From positions 1,218,268 through 1,282,267 of the forward strand of contig NZ_QBUG01000001.1 of assembly GCF_003058225.1 (NCBI RefSeq): 64,000 nucleotides of DNA, given 5' to 3'. Made by a program: the position numbers and the translations under genes. Shown here in pieces: positions 50,240 to 58,932 of the stretch. The stretch is from Promicromonospora sp. AC04. Its GTDB lineage: Bacteria; Actinomycetota; Actinomycetes; Actinomycetales; Cellulomonadaceae. Position 1 is the first letter of the stretch; the number at the start of each line of letters is the position of its first letter. The notes under the pieces are model-generated. The model searched no databases and was not told the DNA's origin. It saw nothing but the letters and a program-made list of their open reading frames with translations.

Positions 50240-51411
50240 GTTCCCCGACCCTGGATCAGACTCAGGCTGCGGCGCTGTCGTTGACCAGCGGCAGCGTGGG
50301 GCAGGTCCTGCTGTCCGTCGAACGAGCTCTCGCCGGAAACCAGGCCTGGGACCAGGCCCGGACAGGTCTGCGCGCCCTGGCCGCGGCACCGGTCGATGCC
50401 GGCGGGCACACCGGACTGTTCTACGGCGCGCCTGCCTTGGCGTTCGTCCTGCACACCGCCCAAGCTGATGGGCGCCGACGCGCCCAGGCCACTCTCGATC
50501 TCCTGGATGACCACGTGTCGCGGCTCGCTCGGGTCCGGCTGGCTGCCGCCGAGCGGCGCGCAGTCGCCAGCCTCGCGCCCGGGTTCGCTGAGTACGACCT
50601 GTTCCGCGGGCTGGTCGGCTTCGGAGCCCTGCTGCTCCTGCGGCAACCCGGCAGCGACCTCACGGCCAACGTCCTGGAATACCTCGTCGGTCTGACCCGA
50701 CCCCACGTGGGCCACCGCGGCAGCCGGCCGGGATGGTGGGTCGAGCACGACCCCGACCCGGCCACTCCTACTCCGGGCGGGCACGCGAACCTTGGCATGG
50801 CTCATGGCGCGGCCGGACTGTTGGCTCTGCTTGGCATTGCGGCGCGCCGCGGGGTAACCGTGGACGGGCAGCTCGACGCGATCAGGACGCTGCTGGACTG
50901 GTTCGACCGGTGGCGTCAGGACGGCCCGGACGGCACCTGGTGGCCGCAGTGGCTCACCTACGACGAGTTGCGCACCGGGCGGCCCGCCCACCAGCATCAG
51001 CCACGCCCTTCCTGGTGCTACGGCACCCCGGGCATCGCCCGCGCCATCCAGATCGGCGCCATCGCCACCAACGACCAGGCCCACCGTGCCACGGCCGAGG
51101 CTGCGATCGCCTCTGCACTGACCAGCGCTCAGGTCGCGCGGCTGACGGACCCGGGCCTATGCCACGGGGTGGCGGGCCTGTACCAAAGCGCCTACCGAGC
51201 CTCACTCGACGCCGCCGACCCCACCATCAGCGACCGACTTCCCACCGCCGCTGGGCGTCTAACCCAAGCCAATGTCGACGTCGCCGGTGACGCATTCGAT
51301 GGGGACCCGAGCTTCCTGACGGGACGCACCGGCGTCGAACTAGCCTCCTCGACCCTGAACCAGGGTCTTTCGCCGATCTCTGGATGGGACGCATGCCTGC
51401 TGATCAGCTGA
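50236..51411 (+). CDS. lanC: lanthionine cyclase (LanC), intact
   Basis: 391 residues. Catalytic His in A189-H190-G191, zinc ligands Cys261 (W260-C-Y-G) and Cys309-His310 (LCHGVAG). All consensus LanC residues are present, so it should close thioether rings between Cys thiols and dehydrated Ser/Thr in the precursor. Starts by 4-base overlap with LanB. It is the functional counterpart of the ligand-less paralogue at 36726. Confidence 0.95.
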   Translation: MSSPTLDQTQAAALSLTSGSVGQVLLSVERALAGNQAWDQARTGLRALAAAPVDAGGHTGLFYGAPALAFVLHTAQADGRRRAQATLDLLDDHVSRLARVRLAAAERRAVASLAPGFAEYDLFRGLVGFGALLLLRQPGSDLTANVLEYLVGLTRPHVGHRGSRPGWWVEHDPDPATPTPGGHANLGMAHGAAGLLALLGIAARRGVTVDGQLDAIRTLLDWFDRWRQDGPDGTWWPQWLTYDELRTGRPAHQHQPRPSWCYGTPGIARAIQIGAIATNDQAHRATAEAAIASALTSAQVARLTDPGLCHGVAGLYQSAYRASLDAADPTISDRLPTAAGRLTQANVDVAGDAFDGDPSFLTGRTGVELASSTLNQGLSPISGWDACLLIS

Positions 51412-52331
51412 CCCGCGCCGAACCTCTGGCCGCCGCCGTCCTCGACGCCCTGACCCGACCTGTCCCCGAAGTTGCCGATCAACACGGCATCGACCCCGAC
51501 GTCCTCGCTGACGCCGTCGACGCGTTCACCACAGCCGGCCTGACCGCCCTCACCACGAGGACAGAGAGCCGCTGGACCCAGATCAACATCGCCTCGCCCA
51601 CCAGCACCCCGCTCGACGACATCGCGGAGGTCCTGGACGGGCTCGAACGAGACGGGGCGCACCTGGGCTGGTGGTTCATGAACAAGCCGCCCGGCTGGCG
51701 CGTCCGGCTCCTGGACGCCGACCACTCCGCACTCTCGCGCGCCCTCGAGAACCTCCAAGCGGAGGCTGTCATCACCGGGTGGTCGTGGTCGATCTACGAG
51801 CCTGAGACGACAGCGTTCGGCGGTGACGCGGCGGCAACGTTCGTGCACCACCTGTTCTGCGCCGACACGCGAGGCATCCTTACCCATCTCGCCTCACCCA
51901 GTGGCCTCGGGATCAAGGAGGCATCGGTCCTCGCGATGGCCGCCATGGCCCGCGGCGCCCGGCTCGACATGTTCGAGACCGGAGACATGTTCGCGAAGAT
52001 CGCCTCGCTGCGCCCACCGGTCCCTGCCGAGCGGGCCGACGAGGTACGCCACCTCGCCGGCGTGCTGCGGCCGCATCTGCTCGCCCACCCCGACCCTGCA
52101 GCGCTTTCCCCGGTCGCTGGGGATCACCTGGAGGCCTGGGTCGTGGCCTTCCATACCGCTGGGTCCCAGCTGGCTGACCTCGCCGCCACCGGGCGGTTGC
52201 ACCGCGGACTGCGGTCGGTGCTGGCCCAGATCGTCATCTTCCACTGGAACCGCCTGGGCCTGTCCGTTGGCACCCAGACGGCCCTGTCCGCTGCGGCAGT
52301 CCATGCCCTGCTCCCTGGAGACCAACCATGA
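51393..52331 (+). CDS. stand-alone SpaB_C/thiopeptide-type protein
   Basis: 312 residues of the SpaB C-terminal type, separate from LanB. Blocks: WWFMNKPPGWRVRLL (93-107), YEPE (135-138), FGG (142-144), HLFCADTRGILTHL and, near the end, HWNRLGLSVGTQTAL. It could act as a second eliminase or help LanB. The ATG nine bases after the first possible one is preferred for its GGATGGGA site; either way it overlaps the LanC end. Its paralogue at 35818 lacks the YEPE/FGG part. Confidence 0.85.
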   Translation: MPADQLTRAEPLAAAVLDALTRPVPEVADQHGIDPDVLADAVDAFTTAGLTALTTRTESRWTQINIASPTSTPLDDIAEVLDGLERDGAHLGWWFMNKPPGWRVRLLDADHSALSRALENLQAEAVITGWSWSIYEPETTAFGGDAAATFVHHLFCADTRGILTHLASPSGLGIKEASVLAMAAMARGARLDMFETGDMFAKIASLRPPVPAERADEVRHLAGVLRPHLLAHPDPAALSPVAGDHLEAWVVAFHTAGSQLADLAATGRLHRGLRSVLAQIVIFHWNRLGLSVGTQTALSAAAVHALLPGDQP

Positions 52332-53512
52332 CCTCCCATGCGCCCAGCGGCACCCGGTCGAACGGCATCCCCGCTGGTACACGAACCGCCGCGGACCTCG
52401 ACGCCGCCGTCCGTCGCTTCCCGCTGGTGGCCTGGGGCCGCCCGGCCTGCCCGCCCCTTCCCGAACGCGTCGCTGACCTCGCAGACCGAGCCAAGACGCT
52501 TCAGGGCGCACCAGCAGGCCCGGAGGCTGCCGAGGGCGCTGCGGCGTTGCTGAACCTCGCTGCGCTCATCGCGTCCGACTGCCGCGACGCCGTCCTGGCC
52601 GAAGATCTCTGCCACCGGCACCTGGACACCTACCTCAAGCGCCAGCGCCCCGTCGCGTACTCCAACGCGCCCCTGCTATTGGGACCAGCGACCAACTTGG
52701 CGCGGCTCCGCATGCGCGCCGCCGATGGCGACACCGCACTGACCATCCTGGTCAACCTGCTGCGCGCCGTGCGGCACAGCACCGACGTCACGATCGACGC
52801 ACGCACCCTGCCGCTGTCGACCCTGCACGGCCCAGACACGGAGAAGCAGGAGCTCACCAAGTCCGTCTGGATGCAGCTGCTGACCGACGGCACCAAAGCC
52901 CTCACCTTGGCTGGACGCTGGTCCGATGCCGCCCAGCTCGTCGAGGCGTACAACGGCATCGGCCTGCACCTGTTCGAGGGACGACAGATCACCATCATCA
53001 ACCACCTGCTCGGGGGCGACCATGTCAACGCCCGAGCCGCCCTCGCGGGCGCCAACCTTACCGAGGCCTGGGAGCATGAGGTCGCTGGCTGCCTCGCGCT
53101 GATCCTGGCCGAACCTGCCAACGCGACCACCTCGGTGAAGACTCTCGTCGCCTTGTACGACGCTGCACAGGGCCACCCGGAGCGGCCGCACTACCGCGCG
53201 CGACTCGGCGTCACCACCGCTGTCCTCGTCGCACCCCACGATCAGCACCTGGCCGACGACGTGCTGCATCGCACCGCGCTCGAAGCGTTCGATGCGCATG
53301 ACGGGTACGCAGCCCGCGAGGTACTCCAGCACCACGACATCGGCCGGGTCCTCGACACCGGCCACGCCATGGCGCTGAAGCAATGCGTCAAGGCATGCGG
53401 TCTCACCGGGGGTGAACTCACCGGACGCGCCCTCGCCACCCTCTTGGACGCCACAGCCAGTGCACTGCGAATCCTTGATCACGCCTACCGCGCTCCTGCG
53501 CAAACGCCCTAG
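52328..53512 (+). CDS. helical repeat protein of the FxLD operon
   Basis: 394 residues of TPR-like helices with no enzyme motif. Starts by ATGA overlap with the SpaB_C gene. It is the paralogue of the gene at 34518 (shared CPPL block, FEGRQ, DGYAAREVLQH, CGLTGGELTGRALATLLDA). Co-occurrence with LanC and SpaB_C in both operons argues for a common, undefined role in the modification complex or its regulation. Last gene of the operon; a short gap and a convergent GntR gene follow. Confidence 0.68.
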   Translation: MTSHAPSGTRSNGIPAGTRTAADLDAAVRRFPLVAWGRPACPPLPERVADLADRAKTLQGAPAGPEAAEGAAALLNLAALIASDCRDAVLAEDLCHRHLDTYLKRQRPVAYSNAPLLLGPATNLARLRMRAADGDTALTILVNLLRAVRHSTDVTIDARTLPLSTLHGPDTEKQELTKSVWMQLLTDGTKALTLAGRWSDAAQLVEAYNGIGLHLFEGRQITIINHLLGGDHVNARAALAGANLTEAWEHEVAGCLALILAEPANATTSVKTLVALYDAAQGHPERPHYRARLGVTTAVLVAPHDQHLADDVLHRTALEAFDAHDGYAAREVLQHHDIGRVLDTGHAMALKQCVKACGLTGGELTGRALATLLDATASALRILDHAYRAPAQTP

Positions 53513-53627
53513 GGCATCCGCTCGGCGAAATCGCTGCGGGTCCTACAGGTTGCGGACCCGCCCTGGGGCGAGACCTCCGTCGGGGGGTGATAGTGCCTTG
53601 AAGGCGCCTCGGCCAGAACGGTAGTGG

Positions 53628-54356
53628 CTAATGATCGTCCGTCAGCGAGGTCGACCACTTCAGGACGGTCGACCCGTTGCAGACCTTGAGCGCGACCTCG
53701 ACGACTCGTCCGTCGGTCAGGAACACGGTGCGCAGCGTCTGGGTCACGATCACCTGACCGGTGAGCCCCAGGGCGGTGGCCTCGGGTTCGGTGGCGAGCC
53801 GTGAGGTCACCTCCTCCAGCACGTGGCTCTGTGCCACGCCGAGGCGTTCGCTGGCCAGCTCCCGCGAGCCGCCTGTCGAAACCGGTTCGGCCAGCTCCGG
53901 CGCCGCCTGCACGACGTAGGAGGGGTAGTAGGACGAGGAGTAGTGGACCGGGAAGCCGCCACGGGTCACGATCCGTCGACGTACCTGGACGGGCGATCCC
54001 GGCTCGACGTCCAGCCGCGCGGCGATTGCTTCTTCGGCGCCGACCGTGCCGACCTCGACGATCGCGGACGCTTCTCCCCTGGCCAGTGCAGCGCCCGTGG
54101 TCGCGTGCGTCCGGACACGCGTGGCGATGTTGTCGCTTCCGTAGTCCGTCACGACGGTGCCTGCGCCGGTACTGGCGCTGGTCAGCCCGTCCTTCTTGAG
54201 GGCCGCGTAGGCCCGCACCGCGGTCGCGTTGGACACCTCCCACTGGTCCATGACCTGCCGGAGCGTCGGCATCCGGTCACCAGGGCGCAGCTCTCCGTTG
54301 CGGATCTGGGCCCGGAAGTGCTCGGCGATTGCAGCGTATCCAGCAGCTTGCGTCAT
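53628..54356 (-). CDS. GntR/HutC-family regulator
   Basis: 242 residues. Winged HTH at 1-75 (FRAQIRNGELRPGDRMPTLR then EVSNATAVRAYAALKKDGL), UTRA ligand domain from about 90 (SPVQVRRRIVTRGGFPVHYS and later QTLRTVFLTDGRVVE). A ligand such as a sugar phosphate or metabolite would release it from DNA. TGCTCTACC repeats lie just before its start and again before the divergent methyltransferase gene, so it probably represses both. Confidence 0.85.
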   Translation of the reverse strand: MTQAAGYAAIAEHFRAQIRNGELRPGDRMPTLRQVMDQWEVSNATAVRAYAALKKDGLTSASTGAGTVVTDYGSDNIATRVRTHATTGAALARGEASAIVEVGTVGAEEAIAARLDVEPGSPVQVRRRIVTRGGFPVHYSSSYYPSYVVQAAPELAEPVSTGGSRELASERLGVAQSHVLEEVTSRLATEPEATALGLTGQVIVTQTLRTVFLTDGRVVEVALKVCNGSTVLKWSTSLTDDH

Positions 54357-54384
54357 GCCGCCGATCCCTCATCTCTTCATCGGG

Positions 54385-54413
54385 TGCTCTACCCTGTCGA
54401 ACTTTGCTCTACC
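54385..54413. promoter_or_regulatory. TGCTCTACC direct repeat before the GntR gene
   Basis: Two identical 9-base boxes at 54385-54393 and 54405-54413, starts 20 bases apart (two helical turns), 29-57 bases before the GntR start codon. Likely autoregulatory operator. Confidence 0.6.
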
Positions 54414-54598
54414 TCGTGAGGTGGTCGTGCTACGTGGAGCACGATAGGGCACCTTACTCCAGGATAGCGGCCGCGAACATCGTGATCCAGGCCCGCCCGA
54501 CGGCAATCCGCGACCACAAAGGGCCGATACAAGAGCATTCCGCACGCGATGACCGCCCAACTGGAGCCGATGGTGATGCCGAGCCCCTTCTCAGACCC

Positions 54599-54632
54599 TT
54601 GCTCTACATGCTATACCTTCCTAGTAGAGCAA
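54599..54632. promoter_or_regulatory. TTGCTCTAC...GTAGAGCAA inverted repeat before methyltransferase gene
   Basis: Perfect 9-bp arms 16 bases apart, same core as the boxes at 54385. A possible -10 (TATACC) lies between the arms, so binding would block the promoter of the downstream methyltransferase. Confidence 0.62.
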
Positions 54633-54741
54633 ATTGGCGATGGGACCACCTTCCAATCGCATGCGCTTCTGGACGCCGACCGCGCCCGGTCGGTCGCCGC
54701 CGATTTAGGAAACCCCCTGACCGGAGCACTCGAGGAGCACG

Positions 54742-55779
54742 ATGATCAGCACACGGAGCACCATCGCAGGCACCGACGCCGTCGCGAATGCCGCTGCGGC
54801 CGTCCCGCACGCGATCTATCTCGGCACTGAGGGGGACGCGGTCGAACCCGTCGTCTCCCGCAGCGCGACCTGGCGGCACTTGCGTGCCCTGGACCTCGAG
54901 GCCGACATGCGTGTCCTGATGGTCGGCACCGGGTCGGGCTACGCCGCCGCCCTGGCGGCTCACATCGTGGGGCCAGGCGGCCACGTTCTGACCGTTGATC
55001 CGAGCCAGACGCTGACTCGGCGAGCCGGCACGTTGTTCGCCGCTCACGGGCATCGTGCGGTCGCCGCGACAGGTGACCCGGTTGCTGGGCACCCGGGCCG
55101 CGGACCCTATGACCGGATCATGGTCCACGGCACCCCGGCGTCGGTCCCCGCCGCATGGATCGACCAGCTCGCGCGTCACGGCGTTCTGGTCACTGGCGCG
55201 CCGATCTCCGACCTGCCTGGTGCCCACGCAGTCGCGCGCATCACCAAGACCCCGGGCGACCGCCTCGCCGCCACCGTGCACGCCGAGAGGTACCCACTCA
55301 TGGAACGGCCCGCCGTTGCGCCCCACGTCATGGTCGTGACCGCAGCAGACGCCCCCCGGTACTGGCTCGCATCGACGGGCGATGACCGCCAGACCGCGAC
55401 CGACTGCCTGAAGATCGCGCGCACTGGAACGCAGGAAGTCTGGCCTGGCGGGCCAGGCGAGTTTCTCGACCTCAAGCACTGGCTGCTGGCCCGCCGCCCC
55501 CGGGGCCTGTTCACGGCGGTCACCGAGCACGGGGAGGGCATCGGGATCGGCGACCGAGCCCCCAGCAGCTTCGGCCTGGCAACCCGATCGGACGGCCCGC
55601 CGGAGATCGCGATGATCACCCCCGCCAGCTTCATGTCCAGCCACCCGCTGTCACCGACCCGGGCACGGCTGTTGGACCTGATCGCCGACTGGCGTGCCGA
55701 AGGCGCACGCGCCACGCACGAGCTGGACGCCATCGTCCTGCACGACGGCGACGCCTACCACGTCCGCCTCGACGACTAG
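54742..55779 (+). CDS. second PIMT-like methyltransferase
   Basis: 345 residues. SAM motif I is VLMVGTGSGYAAALAAHI at about 58-75, followed by HVLTVDPSQT, typical of isoaspartate methyltransferase-like enzymes. A C-terminal extension of about 150 residues follows (EVWPGGPGEFLDLKHWLLA and DLIADWRAEG). Similar architecture to the FxLD methyltransferase but a different set of residues. GAGGAG before ATG. No precursor peptide gene is visible beside it, so its target could be the FxLD peptide or another protein. Confidence 0.75.
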   Translation: MISTRSTIAGTDAVANAAAAVPHAIYLGTEGDAVEPVVSRSATWRHLRALDLEADMRVLMVGTGSGYAAALAAHIVGPGGHVLTVDPSQTLTRRAGTLFAAHGHRAVAATGDPVAGHPGRGPYDRIMVHGTPASVPAAWIDQLARHGVLVTGAPISDLPGAHAVARITKTPGDRLAATVHAERYPLMERPAVAPHVMVVTAADAPRYWLASTGDDRQTATDCLKIARTGTQEVWPGGPGEFLDLKHWLLARRPRGLFTAVTEHGEGIGIGDRAPSSFGLATRSDGPPEIAMITPASFMSSHPLSPTRARLLDLIADWRAEGARATHELDAIVLHDGDAYHVRLDD

Positions 55780-55840
55780 CCCGATCGCGACATGCCCGGC
55801 CCCGACCAGGGACCAGGCACCCACCCACACCGGGAGACGC

Positions 55841-56164
55841 ATGATGGATACCGCGGCACATCAGATCGTGAGCGACTACCTCGACGACCTGGAGCACCTG
55901 CTCCAGCACACGGACGCCGCTTCGGTGGCGGTGATGGCTCCCAGCGAGCTTCGCCGAACCGTCCGCGCGCTGCGGGCCATCCTGGCCGACCGTGCGCCTG
56001 ATCGCCGAGATCAGCAGCACAACGGTCCCATCAGGCGGTTGTGGTGGCAGGCGTGGCAGCAGGTGTGCTTGGCGTGGGCGTGGCAGGTCGCCTACCAGCA
56101 CCTCATTGCCGCCCCGCCGGCGGACCCGACCGGGCCTATCGGCGTCGTTGGTGGTCCTCGATGA
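55841..56164 (+). CDS. hypothetical protein, 107 aa
   Basis: Helical protein beginning MMDTAAHQIVSDYLDDLEHLL, with a tryptophan-rich stretch (RLWWQAWQQVCLAWAWQVAYQ) that could be membrane-interacting. A GGGAG site precedes. It overlaps the next gene (ATGA), starting a three-gene set downstream of the methyltransferase. Confidence 0.55.
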   Translation: MMDTAAHQIVSDYLDDLEHLLQHTDAASVAVMAPSELRRTVRALRAILADRAPDRRDQQHNGPIRRLWWQAWQQVCLAWAWQVAYQHLIAAPPADPTGPIGVVGGPR

Positions 56165-56547
56165 CTCCCATCACCGGCCCAGTCGCCGTCCCGGTGCCGG
56201 AAGCGCAGGTCGCGGCGAGGCCCGGCTGCCAGGCCATCACGACCGTAGAGGACTACCGGTGGGAGGCGGCTGTGATGGCTGCTTGGTGCGGCGTGGACGT
56301 CGTCGGCGTCGAGACCCGGAGCGCGGTGTGTGTCGTCGGACCCGACGTCGTCATGGTCGTCGAGATCTTCATGACGGTGCGCACGTCCCACGATGCCCGG
56401 ACACTGGCCGCGCTCCTGGACCTGCCCGCCGCGCTCCCCGACCCGGACATCGCATGGCAGACCTGGACCGGATGGGTCTCCAAGCTATCCACCGAGCGGC
56501 CCGTGCTGGTCACGGTCACCGCACCCACCACCCACCCGGAGGCGTGA
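56161..56547 (+). CDS. hypothetical protein, 128 aa
   Basis: Compact alpha/beta protein (TTVEDYRWEAAVMAAWCGVD, RSAVCVVGPDVVMVVEIF) with no recognised motif. Overlaps both neighbours by one or four bases. Soluble, unknown role. Confidence 0.55.
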   Translation: MTPITGPVAVPVPEAQVAARPGCQAITTVEDYRWEAAVMAAWCGVDVVGVETRSAVCVVGPDVVMVVEIFMTVRTSHDARTLAALLDLPAALPDPDIAWQTWTGWVSKLSTERPVLVTVTAPTTHPEA

Positions 56548-57077
56548 TGACCCGCCACCACACCCTGCACGCACCCAAGGCTGGAATCCGGCTGGCGGTA
56601 ACCACAGCAAGCACCATCGTCCTCGATCCAGGGCCCGACGAGCACGCCCGACGGCACAACCTGGCCCGCGAACGTCTCCTGCTCGCCGCCGCGGTCGTGA
56701 TGACGGTCGTCAGCATGTACCTCCTGCGGACCTCCGAACCGCACGAGCGACCTTGGACGCTCGCCGCCGGGCTCCTGCTCGCCGCCCTGGCCTGCCATGC
56801 GGCCCGCCCCGCGCACCGCACCGTGCCCGCCTCGCTCCTCGAGGTCCTCGAACCCCTGCGGACCACCACACCCGCACAGCCCGGACAAGTCCAACAGCTC
56901 GTCTGGGAGGCCTGCGACCTCATGGCCGCCGAGGCCCGCCCCGACACACCTTCCTGCCCGAGCTGCGTGGACCGCATCGCGCAGATCCAGGCCCACCTGC
57001 GGACGCTCACCGCCACGACCGCACCGCCGCGGCCGGACCCCCGGGAACTCGCACTCACTACGCACACGCTCGCATAA
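56547..57077 (+). CDS. two-TM membrane protein, 176 aa
   Basis: Two hydrophobic helices (LLLAAAVVMTVVSMYLL and TLAAGLLLAALACHAA) around residue 50-90, then a cytoplasmic helical part with CPSC. Start shares one base with the preceding stop. Function unknown. Confidence 0.58.
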   Translation: MTRHHTLHAPKAGIRLAVTTASTIVLDPGPDEHARRHNLARERLLLAAAVVMTVVSMYLLRTSEPHERPWTLAAGLLLAALACHAARPAHRTVPASLLEVLEPLRTTTPAQPGQVQQLVWEACDLMAAEARPDTPSCPSCVDRIAQIQAHLRTLTATTAPPRPDPRELALTTHTLA

Positions 57078-57231
57078 GCAGCACACCGCAACGACGTGCC
57101 CGCGCGCCCCACCCAGGACCAAGCGGCCGGTACCGATGGCACGACGTCCCCTGATCAGAGCACTGCGGGACAGAGGTCAGCCCTTCACTGCATTGCGTGA
57201 CTACGGCAGACGCGGGCTTGTCTCGCAAGAT

Positions 57232-57516
57232 CTACGGTTCCTCGCCGGCCTCAAAGCGCGCGATGTCGTCCTCAGCGTCGGGCAGGAACGTCGAATCGGC
57301 CTCAGCGAGCAGGGCCCGGTACCCGCGGTCGTCGGGGACGGCCGCGCCGTCGCGTGCTGCCCGCTCGGCCACCGTCTCCGGGTGCTGGTCACCTAGCACG
57401 ATCAGCCGGGCGACCGTGGTGGCACGCGGCTCACCTGGTAGCGCACGTCGCGCAATGATCTCAGCCAGACGCGGGGTGACGGTCACGGACACCCGGTTAC
57501 GAGCTCGCGTAGCCAT
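57232..57516 (-). CDS. hypothetical protein, possible antitoxin-like RHH
   Basis: 94 residues, beginning MATRARNRVSVTVTPRLAEII, a basic strand plus helix as in ribbon-helix-helix proteins. The C-terminus is acidic (FLPDAEDDIARFEAGEEP). It could be an antitoxin or DNA-binding protein, but no toxin gene is adjacent. Confidence 0.5.
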   Translation of the reverse strand: MATRARNRVSVTVTPRLAEIIARRALPGEPRATTVARLIVLGDQHPETVAERAARDGAAVPDDRGYRALLAEADSTFLPDAEDDIARFEAGEEP

Positions 57517-57637
57517 GCCGGACAGATTACTGCCGGCGCCCACCCGGACGCCGGTCGAAACGAGTCCCCATCAGCCGCGGCGCACAATGGTGATGCTGTC
57601 GACACCGGACCACGCCGACCTGCACGCCCTGGTGCAG

Positions 57638-58150
57638 TCAGGCCTGGTGGAACCACTTCTCGGTGGCTGTCATCTGCTCGTCGGTGTCGGTCATGATGAC
57701 GAACTCTCCCGTGTCCTGGATGAACGGCAGGGCTCGCAGCGCCTCGGCACTGGGCAGGTCGTCGGGAACCGGGCCGTCGTCGTAGGAGTCGACAGCGGCG
57801 TCGTAGGTGACCCATTGGTTGGCCTCGAGCAGCTCGACGAAGCCGGCGTAGTCGTCGTGGTGCCTGGCCAGGACCGCACCGGTGCGATGGTCGGTGATGG
57901 TGTTCACCACCGGGCAGGTCCCCTTGCCCGGGCACTCGCCGTGACCGCCGCCGTCGTGGTCGACCAGGATGTAGCCCTTGGCTTCTAACGCCGCGGCGCG
58001 CTCGGCGTGGAGTTCATCGAGGCGCCGGTAGTGCGCGACGGCGTCGAGCGCGTAGCCAATCACGGCACGGCCGACCTCAAGCGCAAGGTGGTCCGGGATC
58101 TCGACCTGGCCGGTCAGCGGCGAGATCGGGGGCGAGGTCGGGCTGGTCAT
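57638..58150 (-). CDS. hypothetical protein, 170 aa
   Basis: Starts MTSPTSPPISPL, then helices (VGRAVIGYALDAVAHYRRLDE), then HGECPGKGTCPVVN, a Cys/His-rich loop that could bind metal, and an acidic C-terminus. Family not recognised. A longer upstream reading starts with no ribosome site. Confidence 0.55.
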   Translation of the reverse strand: MTSPTSPPISPLTGQVEIPDHLALEVGRAVIGYALDAVAHYRRLDELHAERAAALEAKGYILVDHDGGGHGECPGKGTCPVVNTITDHRTGAVLARHHDDYAGFVELLEANQWVTYDAAVDSYDDGPVPDDLPSAEALRALPFIQDTGEFVIMTDTDEQMTATEKWFHQA

Positions 58151-58315
58151 GGTCACGGCGACCAGCCTGACCGACAACCTTCAACGACGCCTGCCGAGAG
58201 AGTGAACCCGACGCAACAACAGACATTGTCGTACCGCAGCCGTCACGTGGTGTAGGGGCTGGGACGATGGAGCGCTCGCGCAGCCGCCCCGGAGGGTGCG
58301 AACAGGGCAGGCGGC

Positions 58316-58786
58316 CTAGTGCGCGGGCGCTTCGGTGGCCTGGTGCGCGTGCATGCCGGCGGCGATCGCTTCCCGTACTGCAGTGGGATCGACAGCGCCG
58401 GTCGTCGCCCGGTCGCATTCGGTCAGGGCAGCGCGGATGCCGGCCAAGAGGACCAGGGTGTGGCAGCCGGTGTGCTCCTCCGGGTTCTCCTGGTCATGCT
58501 GGGTCTGGATCGCGCCCAGGAGCTCGTCGAGGGGCGTCGGTGTCGCCGCGCCGGGTGGGCTCGGTTGGGCTGCAACGCTGCGCCAAGCGCTGCTGGTGAG
58601 GGTCTTGGCGCTCATAGTCGTCTCCCGTCCGACCAGGTCCGGCCGGGTCGGGTAGGCGATGTTTTGGACGATGAACGACGGGGTGGTGGCGGCATGGTTC
58701 TGCCGAACGACCCGGATGGTCCTACCGGCCTCTTCTGGGCGTTTGGAGGTCGTGACGTACTCCTGGTCGGTCAACCGATGTGTCAT
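58316..58786 (-). CDS. hypothetical protein, 156 aa
   Basis: N-terminal 55 residues are basic (RTIRVVRQNHAATTPSF). The rest is Pro/Thr-rich, then a helical end with HTLVLLAGIRAALTECDR. GGGAG precedes this ATG and also an internal ATG at 58614, so a 99-aa form is possible. Function unknown. Confidence 0.45.
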   Translation of the reverse strand: MTHRLTDQEYVTTSKRPEEAGRTIRVVRQNHAATTPSFIVQNIAYPTRPDLVGRETTMSAKTLTSSAWRSVAAQPSPPGAATPTPLDELLGAIQTQHDQENPEEHTGCHTLVLLAGIRAALTECDRATTGAVDPTAVREAIAAGMHAHQATEAPAH

Positions 58787-58932
58787 CTCGTGCTGCTCCC
58801 GTCGTGTGGCACCTGACCGTTGGGGCCTGGGTCCGGACCGCTGTCGGCCCGGCGCCCGCGGTGACAGTAGCGTGCCCGGCCTGCTCCTTGAGCAGGGCGC
58901 AGCGGGAGCTCATGCCGCGCATTTCGCTGCCG

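Larger units (their letters stand above)
54357..54741. other. divergent intergenic region with GntR-type boxes
   Basis: 385 bases with no convincing gene. It holds the TGCTCTAC boxes given separately and AT-richer stretches that may be promoters (CTATACC near 54611). Short ORFs here have no ribosome sites. Confidence 0.45.

Noticed and set aside
56797..57396. ORF of 199 codons bridging two genes near 57.1 kb
   Set aside because: Arg/Pro-rich frame overlapping the two-TM protein and the antisense of the RHH-like gene; no ribosome site.
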